Source of the DNA: Mycobacterium intermedium
Lineage (GTDB): Bacteria; Actinomycetota; Actinomycetes; Mycobacteriales; Mycobacteriaceae
Direction: 5' to 3'
DNA: 64,000 nt
Assembly: GCF_002086275.1 (NCBI RefSeq)
Contig: NZ_MVHT01000029.1
Span: 1-64,000, forward strand
Positions 9,505 to 19,006 of the stretch are shown here, in pieces. Both the position numbers and the translations under genes were made by a program. A model generated the notes under the pieces. The model worked only from the letters and a program-made list of their open reading frames with translations, was not told the DNA's origin and did not search any database. Each line of letters starts with the position of its first letter. The first letter of the stretch is position 1.

Positions 9505-10560
9505 GTGTCTGTGACAAACTTGCCGCTCGAATCAGAAGAGCCGACGCAGCAGACGATCAGAAACTCCATGATCCAGCGCTGCTTCACCCGGTCGGAGGTA
9601 CAGGGCAGCATCACACTGCCCGCGGTTCCGAGCCTGATCGATGAGTACGTGAGTATGTGCGAGACGATCTTCGCGGCCGTGGGTCGCAAGTTCAACGAAG
9701 AGGAACTCGCCCACCTGCGTAAGGTGCTCGAAGGCCAGCTGGCCGCGGCGTTTTCGGCTTCCCCCCGGTCGAGCATCGTCATCACGTACAACGCTCCGGT
9801 CGGTCCGACCCTGCACTACGAGGTCAACGCCCGCTGGTGGAGCCTGGCTGAGACCTATGACAACTGGACTCGTACCCGGGAACCACCGCTGTTCGGCAAG
9901 GAGCCCGACGCGCGCATCTGGGACCTCGCCAACGAGGCGCCGGATCCGGCGGCATGCCGGGTGCTCGAGATCGGTCCGGGTACCGGGCGCAATGCCCTTC
10001 CGCTGGCGCGGCGGGGGCATCCCGTCGACGTGGTGGAATTGACCCCGAAGTTCGCCGAGTTGCTTCGCGAGGCGGCCGAGAAGGAATCGCTCGACATCCG
10101 GGTCATCGTCCGTGACGTCTTCCAGACCACTCAGGACCTGCGTCAGGACTATCAGTTGATCGCGCTGTCTGAGGTGGTGCCCGATTTCCGGAACACGCAG
10201 CAATTGCGTGGCCTGTTCGAAATCGCCGCCGAGTGCCTGGCTCCCGGTGGACGCATCGTGTTCAGCACCTTCCTGGCGGCCGGCGGCTACATCCCTGACC
10301 AAGCCGCGCGTGAGTTCGGTCAGCAGGTGTACTCGGCCATCTTCACCCGGCACGAGATGGCGAGGGCCGCGGGCGGACTTCCACTCGAACTGGTCGCTGA
10401 CGACTCGGTCTACGAATACGAGAAGGCGAACCTGCCGCCGGGCGCCTGGCCGCCCACCGGGTGGTACGAGAACTGGATCACTGGTCTGGACGTGTTCCCG
10501 GTCGGTCGGGAGTCGAGCCCGATCGAATTGCGCTGGTTGGTGTTCCAGAAGACACGCTGA
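9505..10560 (+). CDS. Class I SAM-dependent methyltransferase, substrate unknown
   Basis: The 351-residue protein has an N-terminal helical region of about 130 residues and a Rossmann-type methyltransferase domain. Motif I is [16 protein letters not shown] (about residues 152-167), followed by an acidic residue in [10 protein letters not shown]. The GTG at 9505 is one of two starts six bases apart, with AAAAGG just before it. It diverges from nadD and has no counterpart I recognise in the M. tuberculosis interval, so it is an accessory gene. It is isolated: the VWA gene converges on it across a long hairpin. No substrate can be assigned. Confidence 0.8.
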   Translation: MSVTNLPLESEEPTQQTIRNSMIQRCFTRSEVQGSITLPAVPSLIDEYVSMCETIFAAVGRKFNEEELAHLRKVLEGQLAAAFSASPRSSIVITYNAPVGPTLHYEVNARWWSLAETYDNWTRTREPPLFGKEPDARIWDLANEAPDPAACRVLEIGPGTGRNALPLARRGHPVDVVELTPKFAELLREAAEKESLDIRVIVRDVFQTTQDLRQDYQLIALSEVVPDFRNTQQLRGLFEIAAECLAPGGRIVFSTFLAAGGYIPDQAAREFGQQVYSAIFTRHEMARAAGGLPLELVADDSVYEYEKANLPPGAWPPTGWYENWITGLDVFPVGRESSPIELRWLVFQKTR

Positions 10561-10567
10561 CGTTCGT

Positions 10568-10623
10568 CGAGCGTCACGCCAGCGTGGCGGCGGCACGCGA
10601 GGGTCACCCTGGCGTGACGCTCG
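10568..10623. terminator. Bidirectional terminator-like hairpin
   Basis: A perfect 15-bp inverted repeat (568-582 with 609-623, CGAGCGTCACGCCAG and its complement) with a 26-base loop lies between two convergent genes that end at 10560 and 10643. Long GC-rich hairpins without a U tract are common at mycobacterial convergent ends. Confidence 0.65.
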
Positions 10624-10642
10624 GCGAGAAGGTCAGACCGGA

Positions 10643-12085
10643 TCAGACCGGCAACAGCTGGTCGATCACCGTGGCGAGCTGCTTGGCCGACCGGCATTCG
10701 TGCATGGTGATGACTTCCTCGTAGCGCGGCACGGCGGAGTCACCGCTACCCCAGAGGTGTCGGGGTTCGGGGTTGAGCCAGTGCGCGTGCCGGGCGGCGG
10801 TCACCATGTCGTCCAGCACGTCGACGGCGGGGTTGCGGTAGTTGGTGCGCCCGTCGCCCAGTACCAGCAGCGAGCTGCGCGGTGAGAGCACGTTCGGGAA
10901 ATTCTGCACGAACGAAACGAACGCGTTGCCGTAGTCGGAGTGCCCGTCTCGGCTGTAGACGCCCGCCTCGCGGGTGATCCGCTGAATCGCCACGGCCAGG
11001 TCGGCTTCCGGGCCGAACATGTGCGTCACCTCGTCGGTGGTGTCGATGAAGGCGAACACGCGTACCCGCGAAAACTGTTGGCGCAGAGCGTGTACCAGCA
11101 ACAGGGTGAAGTGGCTGAACCCGGCGACCGAGCCCGACACGTCACACAACACCACCAGTTCCGGCCGGGCTGGACGGGGCTTCTTCAGAACGACGTCGAT
11201 CGGCACGCCACCGGTGGACATCGATTTGCGCAGCGTCTTGCGCAGATCGATCGAGCCGGCGCGGGCACGACGGCGCCGCGCGGCCAGCCTGGTCGCCAGC
11301 GTGCGCGCCAGCGGCGCCACCACTCGACGCATCTGGCGCAGCTGCTCGCCGGATGCGCGCAGGAATTCGACGTTCTCCGAAAGCTGCGGAATGCCGTACA
11401 TCTGGACGTGCTCGCGACCCAGTTGCTCGGCGGTGCGCCGTTTGGTTTCGGCGTCGACCATCTTGCGCAGCTGGGCAATCCGCTGCGCGGCAAGGGCTTT
11501 GGCGATCTGCTCCTGACTGGGTGAGGGTTCGTCGCCGTACGGGGCGAGCAGGCCGGCCAGCAGCTTGCCCTCCAGCTCGTCCAACGCCATCGCCTTGAGC
11601 GCCTGATACGACGAGAAGGAGGGGCCACGGCTGGAGTTGTACTTGCCGTAGGCCTCGACGATGCGGGCGATCATGGCGACCAGCCGCTCGTCCATGTCTG
11701 CGAGCTCGGGGTTGTCGGTCAGCAGATCCAAAAGCATCTGCCGCATTGCCTCGACGTCGTCGGGCGGCAGGCCGTCCGGGTCGCCGGCCGCATCCTCATC
11801 GATGACCACCGAGCGCGCACCCAACGCCGCGGGGAACCACAGGTCGAACATCGCGTCGAAGGTCTCGCGGTGGTCGGGCCGGCGCAGCACCGCGACGGCC
11901 AGGCCCTCGCGCAGCACCTCACGCTCGCCCAGGCCGAGCACGGCCATCACCCGGCCGGCGTCCACGGTCTCCGACGGACCCACCGAAATGCCGCTTGCTC
12001 GAAGGGCTTCCACGAAACCCACCAGATGTCCCGGCAGTCCGTGTGGGGCCAGGGGCCGGCGCGGGCGGATCCGTCGCGATGCCAT
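10643..12085 (-). CDS. VWA domain-containing CoxE-like protein (Rv2425c-like)
   Basis: This 480-residue protein is rich in Arg and Ala helices in its N-terminal two thirds and ends in a von Willebrand factor A domain. Its MIDAS motif is DVSGS at about residues 315-319. CoxE-like VWA proteins act with a MoxR AAA+ ATPase as a chaperone pair that remodels or metallates protein complexes. The MoxR partner starts just upstream (12102-12977), reproducing the Rv2425c/Rv2426c pair. The start is the ATG at 12085. The client of the pair is unknown. Confidence 0.85.
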   Translation of the reverse strand: MASRRIRPRRPLAPHGLPGHLVGFVEALRASGISVGPSETVDAGRVMAVLGLGEREVLREGLAVAVLRRPDHRETFDAMFDLWFPAALGARSVVIDEDAAGDPDGLPPDDVEAMRQMLLDLLTDNPELADMDERLVAMIARIVEAYGKYNSSRGPSFSSYQALKAMALDELEGKLLAGLLAPYGDEPSPSQEQIAKALAAQRIAQLRKMVDAETKRRTAEQLGREHVQMYGIPQLSENVEFLRASGEQLRQMRRVVAPLARTLATRLAARRRRARAGSIDLRKTLRKSMSTGGVPIDVVLKKPRPARPELVVLCDVSGSVAGFSHFTLLLVHALRQQFSRVRVFAFIDTTDEVTHMFGPEADLAVAIQRITREAGVYSRDGHSDYGNAFVSFVQNFPNVLSPRSSLLVLGDGRTNYRNPAVDVLDDMVTAARHAHWLNPEPRHLWGSGDSAVPRYEEVITMHECRSAKQLATVIDQLLPV

Positions 12086-12101
12086 GGTTCAGCCCTTCTC
12101 C

Positions 12102-12977
12102 TCAGTTGAGCCTGAGCTCCCCGGCCGCGCGCTGCTGGTCGGATTGGTGTTTGAGGACCACGCCCAGGGTGGCCGCGACGACCGCGTCGTCGATGGTGTC
12201 CAAGCCCAAGGCGAGCAGTGTGCGTCCCCAGTCGATGGTCTCGGCGATCGACGGCACCTTCTTGAGCTGCATTCCGCGCAGCACGCCGATGATGCGCACC
12301 AACTCCTCGGCCAGATGCTGCGGCAGTTCGGGGACGCGCGACAGCAGGATGCGGCGTTCCAGTTCGGGCGTCGGGAAATCTATGTGCAGGAACAGGCAGC
12401 GACGCTTGAGCGCCTCGGACAACTCGCGGGTGGCGTTCGAGGTGAGCACCACCAACGGCGTGCGGGTGGCGGTGATGGTGCCGAGTTCGGGGACGGTCAC
12501 CGCGAAGTCGGAGAGCACCTCCAGCAGCAGGCCCTCGATCTCGATGTCGGCCTTGTCGGTTTCGTCGATGAGCAGGACGGTCGGTTCGGTGCGCCGGATC
12601 GCGGTCAGCAGCGGCCGCTGCAGCAGGAACTCCTCGCTGAACACATCGTCTTTGGTCGACTCCCAGTCACCCGATTCGGCCTGGATGCGCAGGATCTGCT
12701 TGGCGTGGTTCCACTCGTACAGCGCGCGGGCCTCGTCGACGCCCTCGTAGCACTGCAGCCGGACCAGACCGGAGCCGGTGGCCTGGGCGATGGCCCGGGC
12801 CAGTTCCGTCTTTCCGACGCCGGCGGGACCTTCCACCAGCAGCGGCTTGCCGAGCCGGTCGGCGAGAAAGACCGCCGTCGCCGTGGCGGTATCGGGCAGG
12901 TACCCGGTCTCGGCCAGGCGGCGGGAGACGTCCGCGATGTCGGCGAACAGCGGCACGGAACGTGCGGGCACGCTCAT
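12102..12977 (-). CDS. MoxR-family AAA+ ATPase (Rv2426c-like)
   Basis: The 291-residue ATPase has Walker A GPAGVGKTE at about residues 50-58, Walker B VLLIDETDKAD near 135 and sensor 1 in LTSNATRE, with the compact MoxR architecture. The ATG at 12977 follows AGGAGAGT. It is 16 bp upstream of the VWA gene and surely co-transcribed with it. MoxR/VWA pairs are ATP-driven assembly chaperones. The substrate complex is not evident from the neighbours, since the upstream gene is the biosynthetic proA. Confidence 0.87.
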   Translation of the reverse strand: MSVPARSVPLFADIADVSRRLAETGYLPDTATATAVFLADRLGKPLLVEGPAGVGKTELARAIAQATGSGLVRLQCYEGVDEARALYEWNHAKQILRIQAESGDWESTKDDVFSEEFLLQRPLLTAIRRTEPTVLLIDETDKADIEIEGLLLEVLSDFAVTVPELGTITATRTPLVVLTSNATRELSEALKRRCLFLHIDFPTPELERRILLSRVPELPQHLAEELVRIIGVLRGMQLKKVPSIAETIDWGRTLLALGLDTIDDAVVAATLGVVLKHQSDQQRAAGELRLN

Positions 12978-13005
12978 GGTGGACTCTCCTAGTGCTGGGG
13001 GCGCG

Positions 13006-14262
13006 TCAGGCCGGACGGATGTGGCCTGTGGTGGGCGAGCCCCACACGATCCACTTGGTCGAGGTGAGTTCCGGTAGCCCCATCGGGCCACGAGCGTGCA
13101 GCTTCTGAGTGGAGATGCCGATCTCGGCGCCGAAGCCGAACTGCTCGCCGTCGGTGAATGCCGTAGCGGCGTTGACCATCACCGCGGCGGCATCGACCTG
13201 TTCGGTAAACCGTTGAGCGGCAGCAAGATTCGTGGTAACGATGGCCTCGGTGTGCCCGGTGCCGTACTCGTTGATGTGAGCGATGGCCGCGTCCACGCCG
13301 TCCACCACCGCCACCGCGATGTCCATCGCCAGATACTCGCGCCGCAGGTCGTCCTCACTGGGATCCAGATGCACCGTGACACCGGCGTCCTGCAGCGCGT
13401 TCAGCAGGCGCGGCAGCGCGTGTTCGGCGATCGCCGCATCCACCAGCAGGCTTTCGGCGGCGTTGCAGACGCTGGGCCGACGGGTCTTGGAGTTCAGCAG
13501 GATACGTTCGGCGACGTCGAGGTCGGCGGCTTCGTGCACATACACGTGACAGTTGCCGACGCCCGTCTCGATGGTCGGTATCTGGGCGTCACGGACGACG
13601 GCGTCGATCAGGCCCGCTCCCCCACGCGGAATCGCCACGTCGACCAGGCCGCGGGCCTGGATCAGGTGGGTGACCGTGGACCGGTCGGCCGCCGACACCA
13701 GCTGCACGGCGTCGGCGGGCAGGTCTTGGCCGACCAAGGCCGAGCGCAGCACGGTGACCAGCGCCGCGTTGGACCTGGCCGCCGAGGAGCTGCCACGCAG
13801 TAGCGCGGCGTTGCCGGACTTGAGGGTCAGGCCGAACGCGTCGACGGTGACGTTGGGACGGCCCTCGTAGATCATTCCAACCACGCCGAGTGGAACTCGC
13901 TGCTGACGCAGCTGCAGCCCATTGGGCAGCGTCGAACCACGCAGGACCTCACCGACCGGGTCGGGCAGCGCGGCGACCTGGCGCAGGCCGGACGCGATCC
14001 CGTCGATGCGCTGCGGGTTGAGAGCCAGCCGGTCGAGCATCGCGGCCGGGGTGTCGGCCGCCCGGGCGGCATCGAGGTCCTCGGAGTTCGCGGCCAGGAT
14101 CTCGGTGGTGTGGGCCAGGATCTCGTCGGCGGCGGCGTGCAGCGCGCGGTCTTTGACGGCGGTCGGCAGCGTGGCCAACACGCGGGCGGCAACCCGGGCG
14201 CGGCGCGCGGCGTCGTGCACCTCTTGACGCAGATCGGGCAGCGCCGGAGCTTCCAGACTCAT
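13006..14262 (-). CDS. proA: Gamma-glutamyl phosphate reductase
   Basis: ProA reduces gamma-glutamyl phosphate to glutamate semialdehyde in proline synthesis. The 418-residue protein shows the aldehyde-dehydrogenase fold, with the catalytic Cys at about residue 266 in [10 protein letters not shown] and the family motif [15 protein letters not shown]. Its partner proB is 9.4 kb away at 23620-24735, as in M. tuberculosis. The ATG at 14262 sits six bases after a -10-like TATCCT, so the mRNA may be leaderless. The ahpC/oxyR-PE/PPE block that follows proA in M. tuberculosis is absent here. Confidence 0.95.
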   Translation of the reverse strand: MSLEAPALPDLRQEVHDAARRARVAARVLATLPTAVKDRALHAAADEILAHTTEILAANSEDLDAARAADTPAAMLDRLALNPQRIDGIASGLRQVAALPDPVGEVLRGSTLPNGLQLRQQRVPLGVVGMIYEGRPNVTVDAFGLTLKSGNAALLRGSSSAARSNAALVTVLRSALVGQDLPADAVQLVSAADRSTVTHLIQARGLVDVAIPRGGAGLIDAVVRDAQIPTIETGVGNCHVYVHEAADLDVAERILLNSKTRRPSVCNAAESLLVDAAIAEHALPRLLNALQDAGVTVHLDPSEDDLRREYLAMDIAVAVVDGVDAAIAHINEYGTGHTEAIVTTNLAAAQRFTEQVDAAAVMVNAATAFTDGEQFGFGAEIGISTQKLHARGPMGLPELTSTKWIVWGSPTTGHIRPA

Positions 14263-14268
14263 TAGCCC

Positions 14269-14274
14269 AGGATA
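14269..14274 (-). promoter_or_regulatory. -10 element for leaderless proA mRNA
   Basis: TATCCT (minus strand) is followed by six bases and then the proA ATG. This spacing would start transcription at the A of the start codon. No Shine-Dalgarno sequence is present. Confidence 0.5.
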
Positions 14275-14328
14275 TCGGGCTTAGCGCCGTTCAGTCGGGT
14301 TGGGTCAAGGCTGGGCCGAACAGCTCGT

Positions 14329-15747
14329 CTAGACCTCGTGACGCGGCAGCCCCGGCTGTCGAACCTTTCTGCGTCGCTCGTCCAGCACCCGGCCGAAGTC
14401 CTGCAGCAACAGCGGTTCGCGCATCACCAGATGCTCGAGGTGCTCACGACCGATCTCCAACGCCGTCACCTCTTCCAGGGCGTACGCGGTGGCCAGGTTC
14501 GGCTGGCGGGTCAGCGCGGTCAAACCCAGGAATGAGCCGCCGTCCAGCGTGCTGATCGGTTCCGGCGGCCCCTCGTCGGCGTCACCCTGCACCACCAGGT
14601 GCACACGTCCGCTCACGATGAACGTCATGCTTTTCGGCACCTGCCCCGCGTACTCCACGATTTCACCGGCGCCGTACCGGACCATCCTCCCGTGCGCCTG
14701 CAGCCCGGACCGCTCGCGATCGGTCTCGCCGAGCCGCAACACCGGCGCCACCACGGTGCGCAAGGCTTGATCGACCCGTTCGGCCGTCGAGAAGTCGTCC
14801 TCGGCGCCGTCGAGGTGCAGTCCCTCCCGTCGGGCGGCGTACCAGATCCAGCGCAGGAACAGGGCTTGGGCGGCGTCTTCGTCCGCCGGCGAACTCAGCC
14901 CGATCGTCGTGCAGTATTCGGCATCGCCCAGCGGTACCGATTCCGGCATGCACCCGCTCTTGAGCTGCGGCAGTGCGCTGGCGATCCGGGTCAGCAATGC
15001 GCACACCCGGTCGGGCGAATCCTCGGTCGAGAAGGTGGTCTTCATCGCCAACTCGTGTACGTCGGTGGGCCGACTCAGATTGGTGAACGGCATGGTGGCG
15101 AGCACCGAGTTGGGGGTGATGCGCAGTCCACCGCCAGTCTCGATGTGCACCGAGCGCCAGTTGACCTCGACGATTCGACCGCGCGCGGTGTTCGTGTCGA
15201 TCCAGTCGCCTATCTGGAACGGCTGCTCGAACAGCATGAAAAGACCGGACACGATCTGGCCGACGGAGTTCTGCAACATCAGGCCGAAAACCACCGACGT
15301 CACGCCCAGGGCGGTGAACAGACCGGCTATCCGCACACCCCAGACGAACGACAAGATCACCGCCAGCCCGGCGCCGATCAGAACGAACCGAGCGACGTCG
15401 AGAAAGATCACCGGGAGCCGTTTCCGCCACGACCCCGCCGGTGCGTTGACGAACACGGTGGCGTTGAGCCCGGACAACAGGGTCACCAGCACCAGGAAGC
15501 CGAAGACCGTCATCAGAATCCGCACCGCGGTGTCGCGGGCCGGCACCCCGTCCGCGTTGACCAGCAGCAGCAACAGCGCGCCGAGCGGCAGCAGGAAAGT
15601 GCGCACCAGGCCGACCTGTCGGGCCAGGTGGCTGCGCCGGCGGATGAGCGTGTGTTGCAACTCGGTGAGCGCCACGATGCCGATCGGCAGACCCACCACG
15701 ACGCCGACGGCCCAGTAGAACCACGGCGAGCCGAAGATACTCATCAC
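14329..15747 (-). CDS. MscS-type mechanosensitive channel with cyclic-nucleotide-binding domain (Rv2434c-like)
   Basis: The 472-residue protein has about four N-terminal transmembrane helices and then the MscS pore helix and beta domain (about 130-250; LQNSVGQIVSGLFMLFEQPF and GDWI are typical). A cNMP-binding fold follows at about 330-455 (GEIVEYAGQVPKSMTFIVSG). The channel would release osmolytes and may be tuned by a nucleotide. The GTG start overlaps the stop of the cyclase-like gene by four bases (GTGA). An ATG lies one codon later. The pairing of a cNMP-binding channel with a cyclase is suggestive, but see the decay of the cyclase active site. Confidence 0.87.
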   Translation of the reverse strand: MMSIFGSPWFYWAVGVVVGLPIGIVALTELQHTLIRRRSHLARQVGLVRTFLLPLGALLLLLVNADGVPARDTAVRILMTVFGFLVLVTLLSGLNATVFVNAPAGSWRKRLPVIFLDVARFVLIGAGLAVILSFVWGVRIAGLFTALGVTSVVFGLMLQNSVGQIVSGLFMLFEQPFQIGDWIDTNTARGRIVEVNWRSVHIETGGGLRITPNSVLATMPFTNLSRPTDVHELAMKTTFSTEDSPDRVCALLTRIASALPQLKSGCMPESVPLGDAEYCTTIGLSSPADEDAAQALFLRWIWYAARREGLHLDGAEDDFSTAERVDQALRTVVAPVLRLGETDRERSGLQAHGRMVRYGAGEIVEYAGQVPKSMTFIVSGRVHLVVQGDADEGPPEPISTLDGGSFLGLTALTRQPNLATAYALEEVTALEIGREHLEHLVMREPLLLQDFGRVLDERRRKVRQPGLPRHEV

Positions 15748-17975
15748 CGCTCCGACTGACTCTCCAACTGAGGCTCCACCAGTCGCCAGATCCGCTGCGT
15801 CGTACCGTTGACCGAAATCTCGCCGACCGCACTGAATTCTTGGATGTCCCGCATCGATTCAAACACCTGCGAAGTGACGTAGATCCCGGGACCGGTTGCG
15901 GCGCGGTGCATTTGGTAGGCCAGACCTACCGCGCCGCCCCACATGTCGTAGACCAGACCGGATCGGCCGACCAACCCGCTGATGACGTCGCCCGTGTTGA
16001 TGCAGATGCGCAACCCCAGCCGATGGCTCGGCTGGGTCGCCTGATTGTTGAAACGCGTGACGATGCGCTGCATCTCGAGCGCGAATTCGATGCTGCGATG
16101 CAGGTTGTCCAGGCGGGGGGTGGTCACTCCACAGCTGGCGAGGTACCGGTTGTGGAAGGTGCGGATGCGTTCCACGCCAAGGGATTCCGCAGCCGAGTCA
16201 AACTCCCGGAACAAGCCGTCGACGATCCCGACCAACTGGTCACCCGACAGCGAGCTCGCGAGTTCGTCGAGTCCGATGATGTCGGCGAAAACGACGGCGA
16301 CGTTCTGATGCTCCATCGCCACGGTTTCCTGGCCCCCGCGGTAGCGCTGTGCCACCGGTTCGGGCATCAACGACAACAGCAGCCGGTCCATTTCCCTGCG
16401 CTGCGCTTCGAGCTGTTCCTCCTTGAGTTTGAGGTTGCGGCTCATTTCGTTGAAAGACCGCGTGAGATCGCCGAGTTCGTCACGCGACGTAACCGGGACG
16501 GTGACTTCGTAGTTGCCCGAACTGATCTGCTCCGTGCCGGCCTCGAGACGGCGGATGGGGCGCACCAACAGCTTGGCGAACAGCATCGACACCACGCAGA
16601 CGACGAAACTGATTCCCGCGACCGCCAAGACCAGCGTCTTGGTGAAGGCGGCCATCCGCTGGTAGGCGTCCGCGTCGTCACGTGTCGCCAGGATGGCCCA
16701 ATGTAGGTCGGAGTTCGGCAGGTTCAGTGGTGCGTAGGCCTCCAATTGCCGGTTACCGAGATACCCGATGTCCCTGGTGACCCCACTTTGTCCGCGTAAG
16801 GCCAACCGCAGGCCCTCGGTTTGAACGGGCTGCACCAATGTGGTGCCCCCTAGGCGCATCGCTCTGTTCACCACGTCGGGCGCCGCGCCGCCGGACACCG
16901 CCTCGCGCTGGTAGGCATCGGGATCTTGCAGAAAACGCCGTGAATCTGACCGCATCAAACCGTCCGGTCCCGCCAAGTAGGTCTCTGTCGACCGCCCCAT
17001 TCCAACGGCTTCCCAGTGCTTCTGGGCGTTCATGATGTCGCTGATCTTCGTGATCGGCACCGGCACGGCCATGACGCCTTCGATCCTGCCGCCCATGCCC
17101 ACCGGAGACACCACCCATGCCGTGGGGACGTCGAGTTGCGGCTGGTACGGCTGGAAATCGGTGACCCAGACGAACTCCAAGTCGTTGGAGCGCAACGCCT
17201 TTGTGTATGCATCCCGCAGATTGGTCTCCCGATACGGGCCAGTGAAGACATTGGTACCCAGGTCCGGGCCCTTGGCGACGGAGTACACCACATTGCCGTC
17301 GAGATCCAGCAGCAGCGCGTCCTTGAATCCGAATCGGGTGACGATGCTGTGGAAGAAGTCGTCGTAGCGGGCGTTGGCCGCAGACCAGGCGCTGCCGTCT
17401 CCGGCGTTGTCGGGACGGTTCGCGTCGTTCGGCGGCGCGTAGGGTGCGGTGTAGTACGCCTGGAGGTACTTCTGCGCGTTGGAAGTCGGCAGCAATGCTT
17501 TGATATCCAGCTCGTCGCCCGTCAGTTTGGCGATCGGCGCGATCATCTCCTTTTTGTAGTAGTCGATCAGCGATTGCTCCTGCGCCGGAGTGATGGTCGC
17601 GTTGGCCAGTTGCGCGAAGCCGGCGTTGAAGGCCTCCTGGGCCTCGAGCGCACTGAAGCCGCTGCTGTAGACGATCACCGAATTTGTCAGCTCAGCGAAC
17701 ATCGACTCGAGCTGCCGCTTGTGCGACTCGCGCAGCTCGACCAACCGCTCCACCGCGACGTCCTGCAACGACCTGCGACCCGACGCATAGCCGATGACAC
17801 CCACGACGGTGACCGACAGAATGCTGCAGACCAGCAGCGTAACCAAGACTTTGGACTGAATCCCGACGCGAAGAAACAGCAGCAGGCGCCGGCCGCGACT
17901 CGCCTCGCGGTCGGGCTCTTCGGCAGATGCCGGTTCCGTTTGCTGCCCCGATGTCAAACGTCGTCCTCTCGTCAC
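15744..17975 (-). CDS. Transmembrane sensor with divergent class III adenylate cyclase domain (Rv2435c-like)
   Basis: The 743-residue protein has TM1 (about 38-62), an extracytoplasmic Cache-like sensor (65-430), TM2 (about 445-470), a HAMP linker (470-525) and a class III cyclase domain (555-730). The first metal Asp is present in VFADIIG. The segment usually reading KTxGD reads RTFHN, which loses the specificity Lys and the second metal Asp. The transition-state Asn and Arg of VNLASR are Gly and Gln (VGLAYQ). Catalysis is therefore doubtful, and the domain may instead bind ligand or signal allosterically. It is coupled to the MscS/cNMP channel downstream. Confidence 0.88.
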   Translation of the reverse strand: MTRGRRLTSGQQTEPASAEEPDREASRGRRLLLFLRVGIQSKVLVTLLVCSILSVTVVGVIGYASGRRSLQDVAVERLVELRESHKRQLESMFAELTNSVIVYSSGFSALEAQEAFNAGFAQLANATITPAQEQSLIDYYKKEMIAPIAKLTGDELDIKALLPTSNAQKYLQAYYTAPYAPPNDANRPDNAGDGSAWSAANARYDDFFHSIVTRFGFKDALLLDLDGNVVYSVAKGPDLGTNVFTGPYRETNLRDAYTKALRSNDLEFVWVTDFQPYQPQLDVPTAWVVSPVGMGGRIEGVMAVPVPITKISDIMNAQKHWEAVGMGRSTETYLAGPDGLMRSDSRRFLQDPDAYQREAVSGGAAPDVVNRAMRLGGTTLVQPVQTEGLRLALRGQSGVTRDIGYLGNRQLEAYAPLNLPNSDLHWAILATRDDADAYQRMAAFTKTLVLAVAGISFVVCVVSMLFAKLLVRPIRRLEAGTEQISSGNYEVTVPVTSRDELGDLTRSFNEMSRNLKLKEEQLEAQRREMDRLLLSLMPEPVAQRYRGGQETVAMEHQNVAVVFADIIGLDELASSLSGDQLVGIVDGLFREFDSAAESLGVERIRTFHNRYLASCGVTTPRLDNLHRSIEFALEMQRIVTRFNNQATQPSHRLGLRICINTGDVISGLVGRSGLVYDMWGGAVGLAYQMHRAATGPGIYVTSQVFESMRDIQEFSAVGEISVNGTTQRIWRLVEPQLESQSER

Positions 17976-18118
17976 GACGGCAATCCGGTCAGATCACGCA
18001 GCACATTAGCCCGAAAATGTAACGAAATGGGGGTATCTGCCCAAGAAAGGACGCGTTCGAGGCGGGAGCGAGACCGTGACGCGCGTCGCGCAGCAGCCTG
18101 CTGTGACCACCTTGCGAC

Positions 18119-18124
18119 TACCTT
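18119..18124 (+). promoter_or_regulatory. -10 element for leaderless rbsK mRNA
   Basis: TACCTT lies six bases before the ATG at 18131, the spacing of leaderless mycobacterial promoters. This also rules out the GTG at 18125, which abuts the hexamer. Confidence 0.5.
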
Positions 18125-18130
18125 GTGGGC

Positions 18131-18997
18131 ATGGCGACGCGAGTCTGCGTGGTGGGCAGCGTGAACATGGACTTGCGGTTCGAGGTTGGCGTGTTGCCGA
18201 GGCCGGGTGAGACGGTGCTGGCTTCATCGATGGGCCACGCACCCGGCGGCAAGGGCGCCAACCAGGCGGTGGCGGCCGCACGTGCCGGCGCGCGGGTGCA
18301 GTTCGTCGGCGCCTTCGGCGATGATTCGGCAGCCGACGAGTTGCGAGCTCACCTGCTCGCCAATGGCATTGACCTGAGCGGTGTCCGCACGGTGTCCGGA
18401 CCCAGCGGGACCGCGATGATCGTGGTGGATCCCCGCGGCGAGAACACCATCGTGGTGGCGGCGGGGGCCAACGCACACCTGGAGGTCGCACCGACGGCCA
18501 CCGCCGGTTGCGACGTGCTGCTGACCCAGTTGGAGATTCCGATCGCGACGGCCGTCGCGGCCGCACGGGCTGCCCGTGCGGACGGGGCCGTTGTCATGGT
18601 CAACGCGTCGCCGGCAAGTCCCGACCGCGATGCTCTGGCGGAGTTGGCGGCCGTCGCCCACGTCGTGATCGTCAACGAGGCCGAGGCCGACGACTGGCCT
18701 TGGCGGCCAGACCATTTCGTCGTCACGTTGGGTTCGAGCGGAGCCGGCTACGTCGGCCTTGACGGCGAATTCGAGGTCCCCGCCCCCAAGGTGAAGGCGG
18801 TCGATACCACTGGGGCGGGCGACGTGTTCGCCGGTGTGCTGGCCGCGAATTGGCCGCGCGACCCCGGTTCGGTCGTCCAGCGACGGCAGGCGTTGCGACG
18901 TGCCTGCGCCGCAGGCGCACTGGCCACCCTGGTGCCCGGGGCCGGTGACTGCGCACCGGACGCCGACGCGATCGACGCCCTCTGCGACGGGGACTAG
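18131..18997 (+). CDS. rbsK: Ribokinase family carbohydrate kinase (Rv2436-like)
   Basis: The 288-residue PfkB-family protein starts MATRVCVVGSVNMDL, has the substrate motif PGGKGANQAVAAARAGA at about residues 38-55 and the ATP/anion-hole motif DTTGAGDVFAG with catalytic Asp at about 232. Ribokinases phosphorylate D-ribose to ribose 5-phosphate; the exact sugar is not certain from sequence. The ATG at 18131 is preferred because a -10 hexamer ends six bases upstream. It diverges from the cyclase-like gene and converges on nadE. Confidence 0.85.
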   Translation: MATRVCVVGSVNMDLRFEVGVLPRPGETVLASSMGHAPGGKGANQAVAAARAGARVQFVGAFGDDSAADELRAHLLANGIDLSGVRTVSGPSGTAMIVVDPRGENTIVVAAGANAHLEVAPTATAGCDVLLTQLEIPIATAVAAARAARADGAVVMVNASPASPDRDALAELAAVAHVVIVNEAEADDWPWRPDHFVVTLGSSGAGYVGLDGEFEVPAPKVKAVDTTGAGDVFAGVLAANWPRDPGSVVQRRQALRRACAAGALATLVPGAGDCAPDADAIDALCDGD

Positions 18998-19006
18998 CTC
19001 ACCCGG

